Source of the DNA: Aeolococcus sp035552595
Lineage (GTDB): Bacteria > Chloroflexota > Dormibacteria > Aeolococcales > Aeolococcaceae
Assembly: GCA_035552595.1 (NCBI GenBank)
Contig: DASZKZ010000021.1
Location: forward strand, 1 to 64,000
Reading direction: 5' to 3'
Length of the DNA stretch: 64,000 bases
The stretch's first letter is position 1; every line of letters starts with the position of its first letter. Positions 8,590 through 17,888 of this stretch are shown here, one piece after another. The position numbers were made by a program, and so were the translations under genes. The notes below the pieces were generated by a model, which did no database searches, had not been told where the DNA came from, and saw only the letters and a list, made by a program, of their open reading frames with translations.

Positions 8590-9162
8590 GTGACAACCAC
8601 GCCCGCCCTCTCGACCGAGACCATCCCCGGCTACATTGCCGGCCGCTGGGCGATCGACCCCGTCCATTCAGACCTCTCGTTCACCGTCCGCCACATGATG
8701 GTGACCAAGGTTCGAGGCCACTTCCGTGAATTCGAGGGAGAGCTCGTGACCGGCGTCGATCCTCGCGACTCCGAGGTCACTGCCACCATCCAGGTGGCCT
8801 CGGTCGACACCAACAACGAGGGCCGCGACAACCACGTCCGCTCCGGCGACTTCTTCGACGCCGCCGCCCATCCCGTCGCCACCTATCACGGGACAGGCCT
8901 TCTCGTCGAGGACGGCGAGTCCGTGCTCAACGGGGAGCTCACCCTGCGGGGCGTCACCAAGCAGGTGCCGCTGCTCGTCGAGGCCAACGGTTTCGCAGTG
9001 GACCCTCAGGGCGGGACCCGCGCCGGCTTCACGGCGCGCGGCAAGTTCAACCGCCGGGACTTCGGCGTCAGCTTCGGGGCGACCACCGACGGCGTGGCCC
9101 TGCTCGGCGACACCATCGACCTCACCTTGGAGATCCAGGCCATCCTCCAGCCGGCGGCCTGA
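8590..9162 (+). CDS. YceI-family lipid-binding protein
   Basis: 190 residues of the YceI family (beta-barrel that binds isoprenoid or other hydrophobic chains). Typical elements are WAIDPVHSDLSFTVRHMMVTKVRG near the N-terminus, SVDTNNEGRDNHVRSGDFFDA in the middle, and FNRRDFGVSF near the C-terminus. No signal peptide is visible, so it may be cytoplasmic, unlike the periplasmic E. coli protein. GTG at 8590 follows an AAAGGAG Shine-Dalgarno that overlaps operator 2. MarR control is inferred from the promoter arrangement. A strong terminator follows. Confidence 0.92.
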   Translation: MTTTPALSTETIPGYIAGRWAIDPVHSDLSFTVRHMMVTKVRGHFREFEGELVTGVDPRDSEVTATIQVASVDTNNEGRDNHVRSGDFFDAAAHPVATYHGTGLLVEDGESVLNGELTLRGVTKQVPLLVEANGFAVDPQGGTRAGFTARGKFNRRDFGVSFGATTDGVALLGDTIDLTLEIQAILQPAA

Positions 9163-9186
9163 TCCACCACACAGCTCCCCTCACAC

Positions 9187-9218
9187 GGGGCCGGCGACAG
9201 ACTGCTGTCGCCGGCCCC
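9187..9218 (+). terminator. rho-independent terminator after yceI
   Basis: Perfect 14-bp GC-rich stem (9187-9200 with 9205-9218), ACTG loop, followed by TTT. It lies 25 nt downstream of the yceI stop. Confidence 0.85.
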
Positions 9219-9619
9219 TTTGATCATCGGCCTCATGGTTCAGCAGGTCGCGGACGGCATCGACCGTCCGGCTCCCGGTCACTACCAGGGAAGGCTGCGC
9301 GCGGTGCTCATCCACCATCCGGTGACCACGGTGCCACCGCGCCGCGAGCCGGACTCGGCGGCACGGAGACAGCGCCAAGCGCCGCCTCGACGGTGGCGCA
9401 GCGGACAGCTGGCTCTTCCCCTGGAAGGGGCGGTGAGCAGGGCACCACGTTGAACGCTGCCAGGACGGCGGCCGCCAGAGCGCGATCGCCGTCGACGTGG
9501 ACGAAGACGCCGGGGGAGGCGCGAAGGTGCAGCGTCGCCTCCCCCGCGATGGCGTCGATCCCGTGTCCCGGGCACGCAGCGACTCCGAAGCCCATCCCGG
9601 GTGCGGGATCATCCTCGCG
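9219..9619. other. gene-poor stretch between yceI and lhr
   Basis: About 400 bp with no convincing gene. A minus-strand frame at 9308-9595 could encode 95 residues, but it has no Shine-Dalgarno, no -10 and no recognisable motif. The lhr frame is open upstream to 9497 but without start signals. Immediately before the lhr ATG, GATCAT at 9607-9612 is a weak -10 candidate. Confidence 0.4.
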
Positions 9620-12600
9620 ATGGAGTCGCTGACCCTCTTCTCACCGGCGGCGCGGCGCTGGTTCGCGGGCGCGCTCGGCGAGCCGACCGACGTGCAGACG
9701 CGCGGATGGCCGGAGATCGCCGCCGGCCGGCACGCCCTGCTCTGCGCTCCCACCGGCAGCGGCAAGACGCTGGCGGCGTTCCTGTGGTTCGTGGACAGCC
9801 TGGGCCGCTCGTCGCTGCCCGAGGAGCACGGGCGCTGCCGGGTGCTCTACATCTCGCCGCTCAAAGCCCTCACCGTCGATGTCGAGCGCAACCTGCGCGC
9901 TCCATTGCGCGGCATCGCCCTGGAGGCGGAGCGCCGCGGCGAGGCATTTCGCGAAGCGCGCACCGCGGTGCGCAGCGGGGACTCATCGTCGCTGCAGCGG
10001 CGGGACATGGTCCGCCATCCGCCCGACATCCTCATCACCACCCCGGAATCCCTGTTCCTCATGCTCACCAGCGCGGCACGGGAGACCCTGCGCAGCGTGA
10101 CCACGGTCATCGTCGACGAGATCCACGCGCTCGCCGGCACGAAGCGCGGCGCCCACCTCGCGCTCAGCCTCGAGCGTCTCACTGCCCTCACCGAGAAAGA
10201 CCCGCAGAGGATCGGCCTCTCAGCCACCCAGCGACCGCTGAGCGAGGTGGCCCGTTTCCTGGGCGGCGGCGATCGCGAGGTGACCGTCGTCGACGCCGGA
10301 CTGCGCAAGCCGATGGAGCTCACCATCGAGGTCCCGGTCGATGACATGGCCGATCTCGACGCCGGGAGCGAGCGCTCCGGCGACCCCTCCTTGCCCCACG
10401 TGCCGCGCCGCAGCATCTGGCCGGCGATCACGCCGCGCCTGCTCGAGTTGATTCGGGCCCACCACTCGACGATCGTGTTCGTCAACTCGCGGCGGCTGGC
10501 CGAGCGGCTCAGCGGACAGCTCAACGATCTCGCCGGTGAGGAGCTGGTGCGCGCCCATCACGGCTCCATCGCCCACGAGCAGCGCACCGCTGTCGAGGAG
10601 ATGCTCAAGGAGGGCCGGCTGCCGGCGATCGTGGCCACCTCGTCGCTGGAGCTCGGCATCGACATGGGCGCCGTCGACCTGGTGGTCCAGGTGGGATCGC
10701 CGATGACCGTGGCGGCCGGCCTGCAGCGCATCGGGCGCGCCGGTCACAGCGTTGGGGTCGCCTCCCGCGGCACCATCTTTCCCACCCACCGCGGCGACCT
10801 CGTCGAGGCGGCGGCGATCGCCGAGCGCATGGCCGACGGCGCCATCGAGGAGACGCGCGTCCCGCGCAACCCGCTCGACGTGCTCGCCCAGCAGATCGTG
10901 GCCATGGCCGCGCTCGACACCTGGGACGTCGACACGCTGCAGCGCACGGTGGGGCGCGCCTATCCGTTCGCGGATCTCACCCCACGCGCCTTCGAGGCCA
11001 CCCTCGACATGCTCGACGGTCGCTATCCCTCGGAGGAGTTCGCCGAGCTTCGTGCCCGCGTCGTCTGGGACAGGGTGGCGGGCACGGTGCGCGGTCGCGC
11101 CGGCGCCCAGATGCTGGCGGTGACCAGCGGCGGCACCATTCCCGACCGCGGCATGTACGGTGTCAACATCTTCGAGGATGGCCGCCGCGTCGGCGAGCTC
11201 GACGAGGAGATGGTCTACGAGCTCCGTCCCGGGGAGGTCTTCATCCTCGGCGCCACCAGCTGGCGATGCGTCGAGATCACCCCCCAGCAGGTGCTCGTCC
11301 TTCCCGCTCCAGGCGAACCGGGAAAGGTGGCCTTCTGGCACGGCGACTCCGTGGGCCGTCCCTACGAGGTCGGGGAGGCGGTGGGGGCGATGGTGCGCGA
11401 GCTCGGGGCCGCCGACGAGGCGGCGGCGCTGCAGCGGCTGCGTTCGCGAGCCGGCCTCGACGAGCGGGCCGCCCGCAACCTTCTCGACCACCTTGCCGAC
11501 CAGGCGCAGGCGACCGGCGCCGTGCCCGACGACCGCACCATCGTCGTGGAGCGCTTTCGCGATCAGCTCGGCGACTGGCGTCTCTGCGTGCTGACGCCGT
11601 TCGGCGCTCGTGTCCACGCGCCCTGGTCGCTGGTGGCGGCCCAGCGGCTCCGCGATCAGGTGGGCGCGGAGGTCCAGGCGATCCACAGCGACGACGGCTT
11701 CGCTCTGCGCCTCGCCGACGCCGACCGCCTTCCCGACACGGCCGGCCTCTTCCTCGATCCCGACGCCGTGGTCGGCGAGGTCACCGAGCAGCTCGAGGGC
11801 AGCTCTCTGTTCGCCTCCCGGTTTCGCGAGAACGCGGCGCGAGCGCTGCTCCTGCCGCGGCGCCGCCCCGGGCAGCGCACCCCGCTGTGGCAGCAGCGCC
11901 AGCGCAGCGCCGGCCTGCTCCAGGTGGTGTCGCGGCACCCCTCGTTTCCAATCCTGGTGGAGACGTATCGCGAGTGCGTGCGCGACGTCTTCGACCTCGA
12001 CGCGCTGGCCGGGATCATGCGCGCGGTGCGCGCCCGCCAGATCCGGGTGGTCGAGGTGGAGACGGCGCAGCCGTCGCCGGTGGCCGCGTCGTTGCTCTTC
12101 GAGTACATCGCTCAGTACATGTACGACGGCGACACCCCGCTCGCCGAGCGTCGCGCCCACGCGCTCAGCCTGGACCGTGACCTGCTCGCCGAGCTGCTCG
12201 GCAGCGACGACCTCCGCGAGCTCCTCGACGCCGACGCCATCGACGCCACCGAGCTCGAGCTGCAGCGCCTCGAGGCACCGTTCCCTCCGCGCGACGCCGA
12301 CGCCGCGCTCGACCTCCTTCGCGCGGTCGGCGACCTCACCGAGGAGGAGGCGGGCGCCCGGGGCATCGAGCCGGGCTGGCTCGAGGAGCTGGTCACCGCC
12401 CGGCGCGGGCTGCGGATTCGCCTGGCCGGCGAGGAGCGGGCCATCGCCGCCGACGACGCGGGGCGCTACCGCGACGCCCACGGCGTGGCGCTTCCGGCAG
12501 GGCTCGCCGCCGTCCACTCCGCCACCACCACGAACGCGCTGGCCGCGCTGATCCGCCGCTACGCCCGCACCCACGTCCCCTTCGTCGCCGGCGACGTGGC

Positions 12601-13990
12601 CAGGCGATGGGACATCCCGGTGGGGCGCGTCGTCGAGGTGCTCACCGAGCTGGTCCGGGACGGCGACGTGATCGCGGGCCACTTCCGTCCGGGCGGGGGA
12701 GACCGCGAGTACTGCCACCCAGAGGTGCTGCAGCGCCTGCGGCGCCGCTCACTGGCCGCCCTGCGCCGCGAGGTGGAGGCGGTGCCCGCGACCACCCTGG
12801 CGCGGTTCCTCGCCGCCTGGCAGGGGGTCGGCGCCCAGCAGCGCGGCCCCGAGCGCCTCCTCGAGGTGATCAGCCAGCTGCAGGGGATGACCGTCCCGCT
12901 CTCCGTCCTCGAGCGCGACATCCTCCCCGCCAGGATGGGCTACGACGGCCGCCTCCTCGACGAGATGATCGCGGCGGGGGAGGTGGTCTGGCAGGGGCGG
13001 GGGGCCATGGGCCGCGACGACGGCCGGATCGCGCTCTTTCTGCGCGCCGAGGCGGCCCTTCTGCTCGCCCCGCCGACCGACCCGCCGCGCTCGGAGCTGC
13101 ACCAGCTCATCCGCGATCGTCTGCGCACGGGCGGAGCCGCTTTCGTGCGCGATCTCCTCGACGCCTGTCCGGGCATCCCCCTCGACGAGGTGATCGACGC
13201 CGTGTACGACCTGGTGTGGTCCGGCGAGGTGACCAACGACTCCCTCCAGCCGCTTCGTTTTCTCGGACCGGTGCGCCGCCATCCGCGCCGCCCGCTGATG
13301 CGGCTGGTGCCGCCCCGGGCCCAGGGACGGTGGTCATTGCTCGGCTCGCCGCCGGGCCCGGGCGCGGCCGGCACCGAGCGGGGCATCGCTCTCGCCCAGA
13401 CCCTGTTGCGCCGTCACGGTGTGCTGACCCGCGAGGCGGTGGCCGCCGAGGGCGTTCCCGGCGGGTTCGCCGCCCTCTACCCCGTGCTGCGCGCGCTCGA
13501 GGAGTCCGGCAGGGTCCGCCGCGGCTACTTTGTGGAGGGCTGCGGCGCCGCCCAGTTCGCGCTCCCCGGCGCGGTCGACGGGCTGCGATCCCACCGCTCC
13601 GCGGCGACCGCCAGCGCGCTTCTTGCGGCCATCGACCCCGCCAACCCGTATGGCGCGGTCCTCCCCTGGCCGGCGCTCGCCGGCCGCGCCGCGCGGGCGG
13701 CAGGGGCGTACGCCGTGCTCCGCGGTGGCGAGCTCCGCTTCTTCGTCGAGCGCGGAGGTCGCTCCATGCTCACCAGCGGAGAGCCGGACGACGAGGATCT
13801 CGGCGCCCTGGCGCAGGCGGCGGCGCGAATCGGCCGCCTCGACCTGCGAACCATCGACTCCGAACCGGCAGCATCCCACCCGCTGGCGGTGCGGCTGCGT
13901 GCGGCCGGGTTCGTGCCCAGCCCGCATGGCCTGGTGGTGTACCCGCCGCGCCCCGCCCCGGTGCCGGCGAGGGCCAGCCTGCCCGGCTGA
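9620..13990 (+). CDS. lhr: Lhr-type large DEAD/DEAH helicase
   Basis: 1456 residues, the usual length of bacterial Lhr. RecA1 carries Walker A (APTGSGKT, about residue 43), DEIH (about 167) and LSATQR (about 200). RecA2 carries VATSSLELGIDMG and the LQRIGRAGHSVG motif (about 365). A winged-helix/DUF4145-like region and the long Lhr C-terminal domain (large ATP-dependent helicase-related core) follow. Lhr is a 3'-5' DNA/RNA-DNA translocase linked to DNA repair. ATG at 9620 precedes the usual LFSPAARRWF start of the family; the upstream in-frame extension looks non-coding. It stands alone as a single gene, convergent with the next lipoprotein gene. Confidence 0.93.
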   Translation: MESLTLFSPAARRWFAGALGEPTDVQTRGWPEIAAGRHALLCAPTGSGKTLAAFLWFVDSLGRSSLPEEHGRCRVLYISPLKALTVDVERNLRAPLRGIALEAERRGEAFREARTAVRSGDSSSLQRRDMVRHPPDILITTPESLFLMLTSAARETLRSVTTVIVDEIHALAGTKRGAHLALSLERLTALTEKDPQRIGLSATQRPLSEVARFLGGGDREVTVVDAGLRKPMELTIEVPVDDMADLDAGSERSGDPSLPHVPRRSIWPAITPRLLELIRAHHSTIVFVNSRRLAERLSGQLNDLAGEELVRAHHGSIAHEQRTAVEEMLKEGRLPAIVATSSLELGIDMGAVDLVVQVGSPMTVAAGLQRIGRAGHSVGVASRGTIFPTHRGDLVEAAAIAERMADGAIEETRVPRNPLDVLAQQIVAMAALDTWDVDTLQRTVGRAYPFADLTPRAFEATLDMLDGRYPSEEFAELRARVVWDRVAGTVRGRAGAQMLAVTSGGTIPDRGMYGVNIFEDGRRVGELDEEMVYELRPGEVFILGATSWRCVEITPQQVLVLPAPGEPGKVAFWHGDSVGRPYEVGEAVGAMVRELGAADEAAALQRLRSRAGLDERAARNLLDHLADQAQATGAVPDDRTIVVERFRDQLGDWRLCVLTPFGARVHAPWSLVAAQRLRDQVGAEVQAIHSDDGFALRLADADRLPDTAGLFLDPDAVVGEVTEQLEGSSLFASRFRENAARALLLPRRRPGQRTPLWQQRQRSAGLLQVVSRHPSFPILVETYRECVRDVFDLDALAGIMRAVRARQIRVVEVETAQPSPVAASLLFEYIAQYMYDGDTPLAERRAHALSLDRDLLAELLGSDDLRELLDADAIDATELELQRLEAPFPPRDADAALDLLRAVGDLTEEEAGARGIEPGWLEELVTARRGLRIRLAGEERAIAADDAGRYRDAHGVALPAGLAAVHSATTTNALAALIRRYARTHVPFVAGDVARRWDIPVGRVVEVLTELVRDGDVIAGHFRPGGGDREYCHPEVLQRLRRRSLAALRREVEAVPATTLARFLAAWQGVGAQQRGPERLLEVISQLQGMTVPLSVLERDILPARMGYDGRLLDEMIAAGEVVWQGRGAMGRDDGRIALFLRAEAALLLAPPTDPPRSELHQLIRDRLRTGGAAFVRDLLDACPGIPLDEVIDAVYDLVWSGEVTNDSLQPLRFLGPVRRHPRRPLMRLVPPRAQGRWSLLGSPPGPGAAGTERGIALAQTLLRRHGVLTREAVAAEGVPGGFAALYPVLRALEESGRVRRGYFVEGCGAAQFALPGAVDGLRSHRSAATASALLAAIDPANPYGAVLPWPALAGRAARAAGAYAVLRGGELRFFVERGGRSMLTSGEPDDEDLGALAQAAARIGRLDLRTIDSEPAASHPLAVRLRAAGFVPSPHGLVVYPPRPAPVPARASLPG

Positions 13991-14006
13991 CCCGATCCCG
14001 AACCGG

Positions 14007-14690
14007 TCAGGGTATGGACCAGGTGAAGGCTCCGTGGGCGGACTGGATGTGGACGGTGATGCTTCCCGAGCGCCCGCGGGCGTCGCTGAAGGTGCAGCTG
14101 AACTGCTGGCCAGGGGTCGCGATGGTGGCCGACTGCGGGCAGGTGACGGTGGCGGTGGCGCCGTTCATCGACTGGTACTGCTGCTCGATGATGCCCACCA
14201 GGTGGGCGATGCTGACCTCGCCGGGGCCGGGCGACGTCGACGCGCCGCCCACCACGTCGCTGATGTACCAGCTCGGTGCTTGAAAGAGGACGGTGATCGT
14301 CTCGGTGCTGGGCTGGCCGGCGCTCGCCAGCGTCACGGTGACGAATGCGGAGCTCGCCGTCAGCGCGGTGGTGGCGCCCACCGTGTAGGTGCCGGCGACG
14401 GCTTCCGCCGAGCAGAGACCGCCGCTGCTGCCGGTCCGGGTGCGCAGCGGATCCACCACCAGCGCGTACGCCGCCGGGCAGTTTCCGGAGTGGAGGTCGC
14501 CCAGGAAGGCCCGCACCGCCTGGGTGGCGTCACCACCGGCCGCGGCAACGGCTGCGGTGGGGGTGGCCGCACCCGCCGTGCTGACGATGCCGGGGATGTT
14601 GGTCGGCGCGGACATCGGCGCTCCGCAGGCGACGAGCGTCACGCTGCTCGCCATCACCAGCCACGCTGAAGCGCATCGCGCCCCCGTCAT
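14007..14690 (-). CDS. lipoprotein with DUF4333-like C-terminal domain
   Basis: 227 residues. An N-terminal signal with lipobox (TLVACG, Cys near residue 22) predicts membrane anchoring outside the cell. A low-complexity Ala/Thr linker leads into a middle domain (about residues 50-150) with two cysteines. The last 60 residues carry the DUF4333 pattern TCP...GQQFSCTFSDARGRSGSITV, common in actinobacterial lipoproteins. Function unknown. ATG at 14690 overlaps the stop of the hemolysin III-like gene (ATGA), so the two are translationally coupled. Confidence 0.75.
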   Translation of the reverse strand: MTGARCASAWLVMASSVTLVACGAPMSAPTNIPGIVSTAGAATPTAAVAAAGGDATQAVRAFLGDLHSGNCPAAYALVVDPLRTRTGSSGGLCSAEAVAGTYTVGATTALTASSAFVTVTLASAGQPSTETITVLFQAPSWYISDVVGGASTSPGPGEVSIAHLVGIIEQQYQSMNGATATVTCPQSATIATPGQQFSCTFSDARGRSGSITVHIQSAHGAFTWSIP

Positions 14691-15394
14691 CCCGCCGGCA
14701 GCACCCAGTGGGTGATCGCGATCCATTGCAGCACGGCGGCGGCGATCACCATGGCGTGGAAGATCTCATGAAAGCCGAAGGTGCGCGGCCACGGGTTGGG
14801 ACGCTGGCGTGCGTAGATGATCGCCCCGGCCACGTACATCGCCCCGCCCAGCGCGAGCATGGCCACGCCGATGGGGCCGAGGTTGGTGGCCAGCAGGCGA
14901 GGCAGGAGGACGAGGCCGAAGGCACCCACGGCGAGGTAGGGGCCGACCTCGACGACCACGGGAGCGTCGGACCAGACGGTGGTGACGATGCTGCCCAGCA
15001 GGGCCCCACCCCAGACCACCACCAGGGTGGCCACGGTCAACCACCCGGACAGCGCGATGACCGCGATGGGGGTGAACGTGCCCGCGATGAGCAGGAAGAT
15101 GGTGGTGTGGTCGAGGCGTCGCAACCAGGCCTTGACGGTGGCCGACCAGTGACCGCGGTGATAGGTCGCGCTCACCCCGAGACACGCGCTCAGGGTGGCG
15201 GCATAGATGGCCGTCGAGGCCCGGGCGGTGCCCGCGGGAGCGTGGAGGATGGCCCAGGCGCCGGCCAGGAGTGACACGGGAAAGGCGAGCTCGTGGAGCA
15301 CGCCACGCATCCGTGGCTTGACGAAAGCCACCGCGGCGCGGGCCACGTCGGAGACCTCGTCGACGGCAGTTGCCAACGGCGGCGTGCTGTTCAC
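14687..15394 (-). CDS. hemolysin III / PAQR-like membrane protein
   Basis: About 235 residues with seven predicted membrane segments. It has the family's conserved polar positions: an early HELAFPVSL segment, SATYHRGHW (Ser and His in helix 2-3), the RRLDHTTIFLLIAGTFTP motif, and the C-terminal FGFHEIFHAMVIAA with paired histidines. Bacterial members are called hemolysin III or YqfA-like; the fold resembles zinc-dependent PAQR hydrolases. Of the GTGs at 15400 and 15394, I prefer 15394: a TATCGT hexamer ends 6 nt before it and abuts 15400, which fits a leaderless start. It is coupled to the downstream lipoprotein by an ATGA overlap. Confidence 0.88.
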   Translation of the reverse strand: MNSTPPLATAVDEVSDVARAAVAFVKPRMRGVLHELAFPVSLLAGAWAILHAPAGTARASTAIYAATLSACLGVSATYHRGHWSATVKAWLRRLDHTTIFLLIAGTFTPIAVIALSGWLTVATLVVVWGGALLGSIVTTVWSDAPVVVEVGPYLAVGAFGLVLLPRLLATNLGPIGVAMLALGGAMYVAGAIIYARQRPNPWPRTFGFHEIFHAMVIAAAVLQWIAITHWVLPAG

Positions 15395-15400
15395 GAGCAC

Positions 15401-15406
15401 ACGATA
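15401..15406 (-). promoter_or_regulatory. putative -10 element of the hemolysin III-like gene
   Basis: TATCGT on the minus strand, 6 nt before GTG 15394. It helps decide that start over GTG 15400. Confidence 0.4.
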
Positions 15407-15504
15407 CCCCGCGCGTACGTCCCGATCCGTCCTTTCTCGGACACAGGCCGGTCCGCGAGGGCCCCGCTCCAGAGCAGCCGAGCGGACGGTGACCCTGGAT
15501 TGCC

Positions 15505-15510
15505 TAGGAT
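15505..15510 (+). promoter_or_regulatory. putative -10 element of the MBL hydrolase gene
   Basis: TAGGAT, 8 nt before the GTG at 15519; leaderless arrangement. Confidence 0.4.
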
Positions 15511-15518
15511 CCCCTGTC

Positions 15519-16601
15519 GTGAGTGCCGTCGAGGTCACCGGAACGGCGCAGCGTCAGGCGTGGCGCGACGGCGTGCTCCCCGGCGTCGAGCAGGTGCGAC
15601 CACAGCTGTGGTCGGTGCCCGTGCCCATCCCGGACAACCCGCTGCGGTACGTGATCGTGCACCTGCTCGAGCTCGACGACGGTGTCGCCGTCGTCGACAC
15701 CGGCTGGAACACCGAGGTGGCGTGGCAGGCGCTGGTCGACGGCCTCGCCGTGGCCGGCTATGGCGTCGCCGACGTGCGCGCGGCGCTGATCACCCACATC
15801 CATCCCGATCACTACGGACTGGCCGGACGCCTGCGCGAGGCCAGCGGCGCCTGGGTGGCGCTCCATCCCGCGGACGCGGCGCTCCTGCCCGGCCGGTACG
15901 GCGCCGGGATCACCGCCGTGGTCGAGCAGATGCGCGGGCTTCTCGCCGACTGCGGCGTGCCCGGCGAGGTCATCGCCGAGCTCAGCGAGGCCTCGATGGG
16001 CGTGCGCGAATTCGTCAGCCAGGCCCAGCCCGACGTGCTCCTCGAGCACGGCAGGGCAGTCGACCTGCGCGGCTGGGACCTGGTCCCGCTGCACACACCG
16101 GGACATTCCCCGGGCCACGTGTGCTTCCTGGACAGGCATCGCCGTCTGCTCCTCAGCGGGGACCATGTGCTCCCCCGGATCAGCCCCAACATCTCGATCC
16201 ACGCGCAGCAGCCGGACAATCCGCTCGCCGACTTCCTGGACTCGCTGCGTGCCATCCGCGATCTCGATGTCGAGGAGGTCCTGCCTGCCCACGAGTGGCG
16301 GTTCGCACCGCTGGCGGCGCGGGTCGACGAGCTTCTTGCGCATCACGATCTCCGTCTGGCGATGGTGCACCGCGCCCTCCTCGATCACCCCGGATCGACC
16401 TGCTGGGAGGTGACCCGACTGCTCCCCTGGTCACGCGCCTGGGACGAGATTCGGGGGTTCATGCGTCGTGCCGCGGTCGGCGAAACCCTTGCCCACCTCG
16501 TTCTCCTGGAGAGCCGGGGGGTGGTCCGGCGCCGGCCGGGGCGGCCGTGGCGATGGAGAGTCACCAGCCCGGCGACCAAGTATCCATCACCGCCGGACTG
16601 A
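15519..16601 (+). CDS. metallo-beta-lactamase-fold hydrolase
   Basis: 360 residues. The zinc site is complete: THIHPDHYG (HxHxDH, about residue 91), a later histidine in TPGHSPGHVCF (about 195), an aspartate in LLSGDHVLP (about 215) and a histidine in PAHEWRF (about 258). The C-terminal 90 residues form a helical, winged-helix-like domain (ALLDHPGSTCWEVTRLL), as in LACTB2/BLACT_WH-type proteins. Members hydrolyse thioesters, phosphodiesters or RNA; the substrate is unknown. The start is GTG at 15519, 8 nt after a TAGGAT hexamer. The open frame upstream overlaps the promoter of the divergent gene and is unlikely to be translated. Confidence 0.85.
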   Translation: MSAVEVTGTAQRQAWRDGVLPGVEQVRPQLWSVPVPIPDNPLRYVIVHLLELDDGVAVVDTGWNTEVAWQALVDGLAVAGYGVADVRAALITHIHPDHYGLAGRLREASGAWVALHPADAALLPGRYGAGITAVVEQMRGLLADCGVPGEVIAELSEASMGVREFVSQAQPDVLLEHGRAVDLRGWDLVPLHTPGHSPGHVCFLDRHRRLLLSGDHVLPRISPNISIHAQQPDNPLADFLDSLRAIRDLDVEEVLPAHEWRFAPLAARVDELLAHHDLRLAMVHRALLDHPGSTCWEVTRLLPWSRAWDEIRGFMRRAAVGETLAHLVLLESRGVVRRRPGRPWRWRVTSPATKYPSPPD

Positions 16602-16671
16602 TGGGCGCGCTTGACGGGTGTCCCTCTCCGCATCACCATGGCCAGCGCTGAGAGGTGCGCAAGGAGGATCC

Positions 16672-17349
16672 GTGTTCGGGAGACGCTCCAAGACCGCGAC
16701 CGGCGATCCGTCGCTGACGCCGACCGGCAACGAGCGCTGCGCCCAGCAGGGGTGCCGCCGTCGCCATGCGACCCGCTGCAGCTACGTCGACAAGCGGTCG
16801 CGTCAGTGCCCCACGGCGTGGTGCCCGGACCACCTCGTCGCGGTGGCGGGCGTGGCCTTCTGCCGGCGCCATGCCTCGACGGTGACGGCGATCGAGGGCT
16901 CGGAGGTGATCGCCGGGCTTCCTGACCTGGACAACCGCGCTCCCTCCCTGGTCGGCTGGATGGGCCACCAGCTCGACGCTCCCATCCACGAGCTGTTCGC
17001 CCGGCTCGCGCCCGGCAGCACGGCGTCCCTCGTCGTCGATCCGGTGACCCTCATCCTCACCCCCGACGGCAACACGCGCCGCTGGGCGAAGACGTGGAAG
17101 ATGGTCGATCGGGTCGCCGTTCTCAACCGTGTCTCGATCGACGTGGATGAGGGTGACGACTGCCAGGTGAGCGCCCGTGTCGACAGCGAGCTGATCGGCC
17201 GCGGCATGCCGCCCTGGATCGAGCATCGCCAGGCGGGGCAGCGGGTCGATGCCGCCACCGATGCCCGGGAGCGTCGCGATTTCACCGTGGCGATGGCGCG
17301 ATCCATCGAGCTGGTGGTGTCCGGCGAGGAGGTCCCGCCCCGCCATTGA
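16672..17349 (+). CDS. uncharacterised protein with N-terminal Cys/His zinc-binding segment
   Basis: 225 residues; no family recognised. Residues 20-65 hold a run of metal-ligand candidates (CxxxxC, H, C, C, WCPDH, FCRRH), resembling a B-box or treble-clef zinc module. The remainder, about 160 residues, is mixed alpha/beta without clear motifs; it includes a WAKTWKMVDRVAVLNRVSIDVDEGDD stretch that could be a beta-rich binding domain. GTG at 16672 is preceded by AAGGAGG at 4-nt spacing. It overlaps the GNAT gene by TTGA, so the two products may work together, and it lies 70 nt after the MBL hydrolase. Confidence 0.7.
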   Translation: MFGRRSKTATGDPSLTPTGNERCAQQGCRRRHATRCSYVDKRSRQCPTAWCPDHLVAVAGVAFCRRHASTVTAIEGSEVIAGLPDLDNRAPSLVGWMGHQLDAPIHELFARLAPGSTASLVVDPVTLILTPDGNTRRWAKTWKMVDRVAVLNRVSIDVDEGDDCQVSARVDSELIGRGMPPWIEHRQAGQRVDAATDARERRDFTVAMARSIELVVSGEEVPPRH

Positions 17350-17888
17350 GCGAGGTCGAGATCGGTTGGAGTGAGGGGGCCGCCGAGCGCGAGGCTCGCG
17401 TCGAGGTCGTCCACGCCGCCTGGCGGTCCGCCTATGCGGACATCTTCAGCCGCGCTGAGATCGACGGGATCTTCGATGGCAGCCTTGAAGGGCAGGGCAG
17501 CTGGGTGGCCGCCCGGCTGGCACCCGCCGGCACGCTGGCGGCGAGGCGCGGGAGGCGAATCATCGGCCTGGCCGGTCTGGGCCTGCTCCGCGGCGGCGAT
17601 GGCGAGCTGGCCGCCTTCTACGTGCTCCCCGATCAGCAGGGGAGGGGGGTGGGCACCGCCCTCTGGGAGCGATCCATCGCCGAGCTCCGCCTCCGCCAGT
17701 GCCCCCGGATGGAGGTGTGGACCCTGGCGCGGTCGAGCGCCCGACGCTTCTACGAAGCTCGCGGCTGCGTCGCCTTCGGCGAGGGCAGCTTCGAGGTGGC
17801 GGGCCATCGCGAACCCGCCGTCGGCTATGCCCTGGACATCTCCGCCGCGCCCGCCTCGGCTCGGTGGGAGTCGATCTCGACGCGATAG
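17346..17888 (+). CDS. GNAT-family N-acetyltransferase
   Basis: 180 residues with the GNAT fold. Motif A binds acetyl-CoA: AAFYVLPDQQGRGVGTALWERSI (Q/RxxGxG/A, about residues 90-112). A C-terminal motif B region contains ARRFYEARGCVAFGE. The N-terminal HAAWRSAYADIF segment is typical of the RimI/YjbC-like subgroup. Translation probably starts at TTG 17346, overlapping the previous stop (TTGA). The acceptor substrate cannot be told. The last 64 nt overlap the 3' end of the convergent membrane-protein gene. Confidence 0.88.
   Translation: MSEVEIGWSEGAAEREARVEVVHAAWRSAYADIFSRAEIDGIFDGSLEGQGSWVAARLAPAGTLAARRGRRIIGLAGLGLLRGGDGELAAFYVLPDQQGRGVGTALWERSIAELRLRQCPRMEVWTLARSSARRFYEARGCVAFGEGSFEVAGHREPAVGYALDISAAPASARWESISTR

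Noticed and set aside
9308..9595. 95-codon minus-strand frame between yceI and lhr
   Set aside because: No start signals, no motif and partly mirrored by GC-rich composition; kept only as a note in the gene-poor stretch.
10220..12718. Long minus-strand frame (832 codons) opposite lhr
   Set aside because: Translation is low-complexity (rich in Gly, Ala, Arg, His) with no domain; long antisense frames are expected in GC-rich genes, and the plus-strand Lhr motifs are unambiguous.
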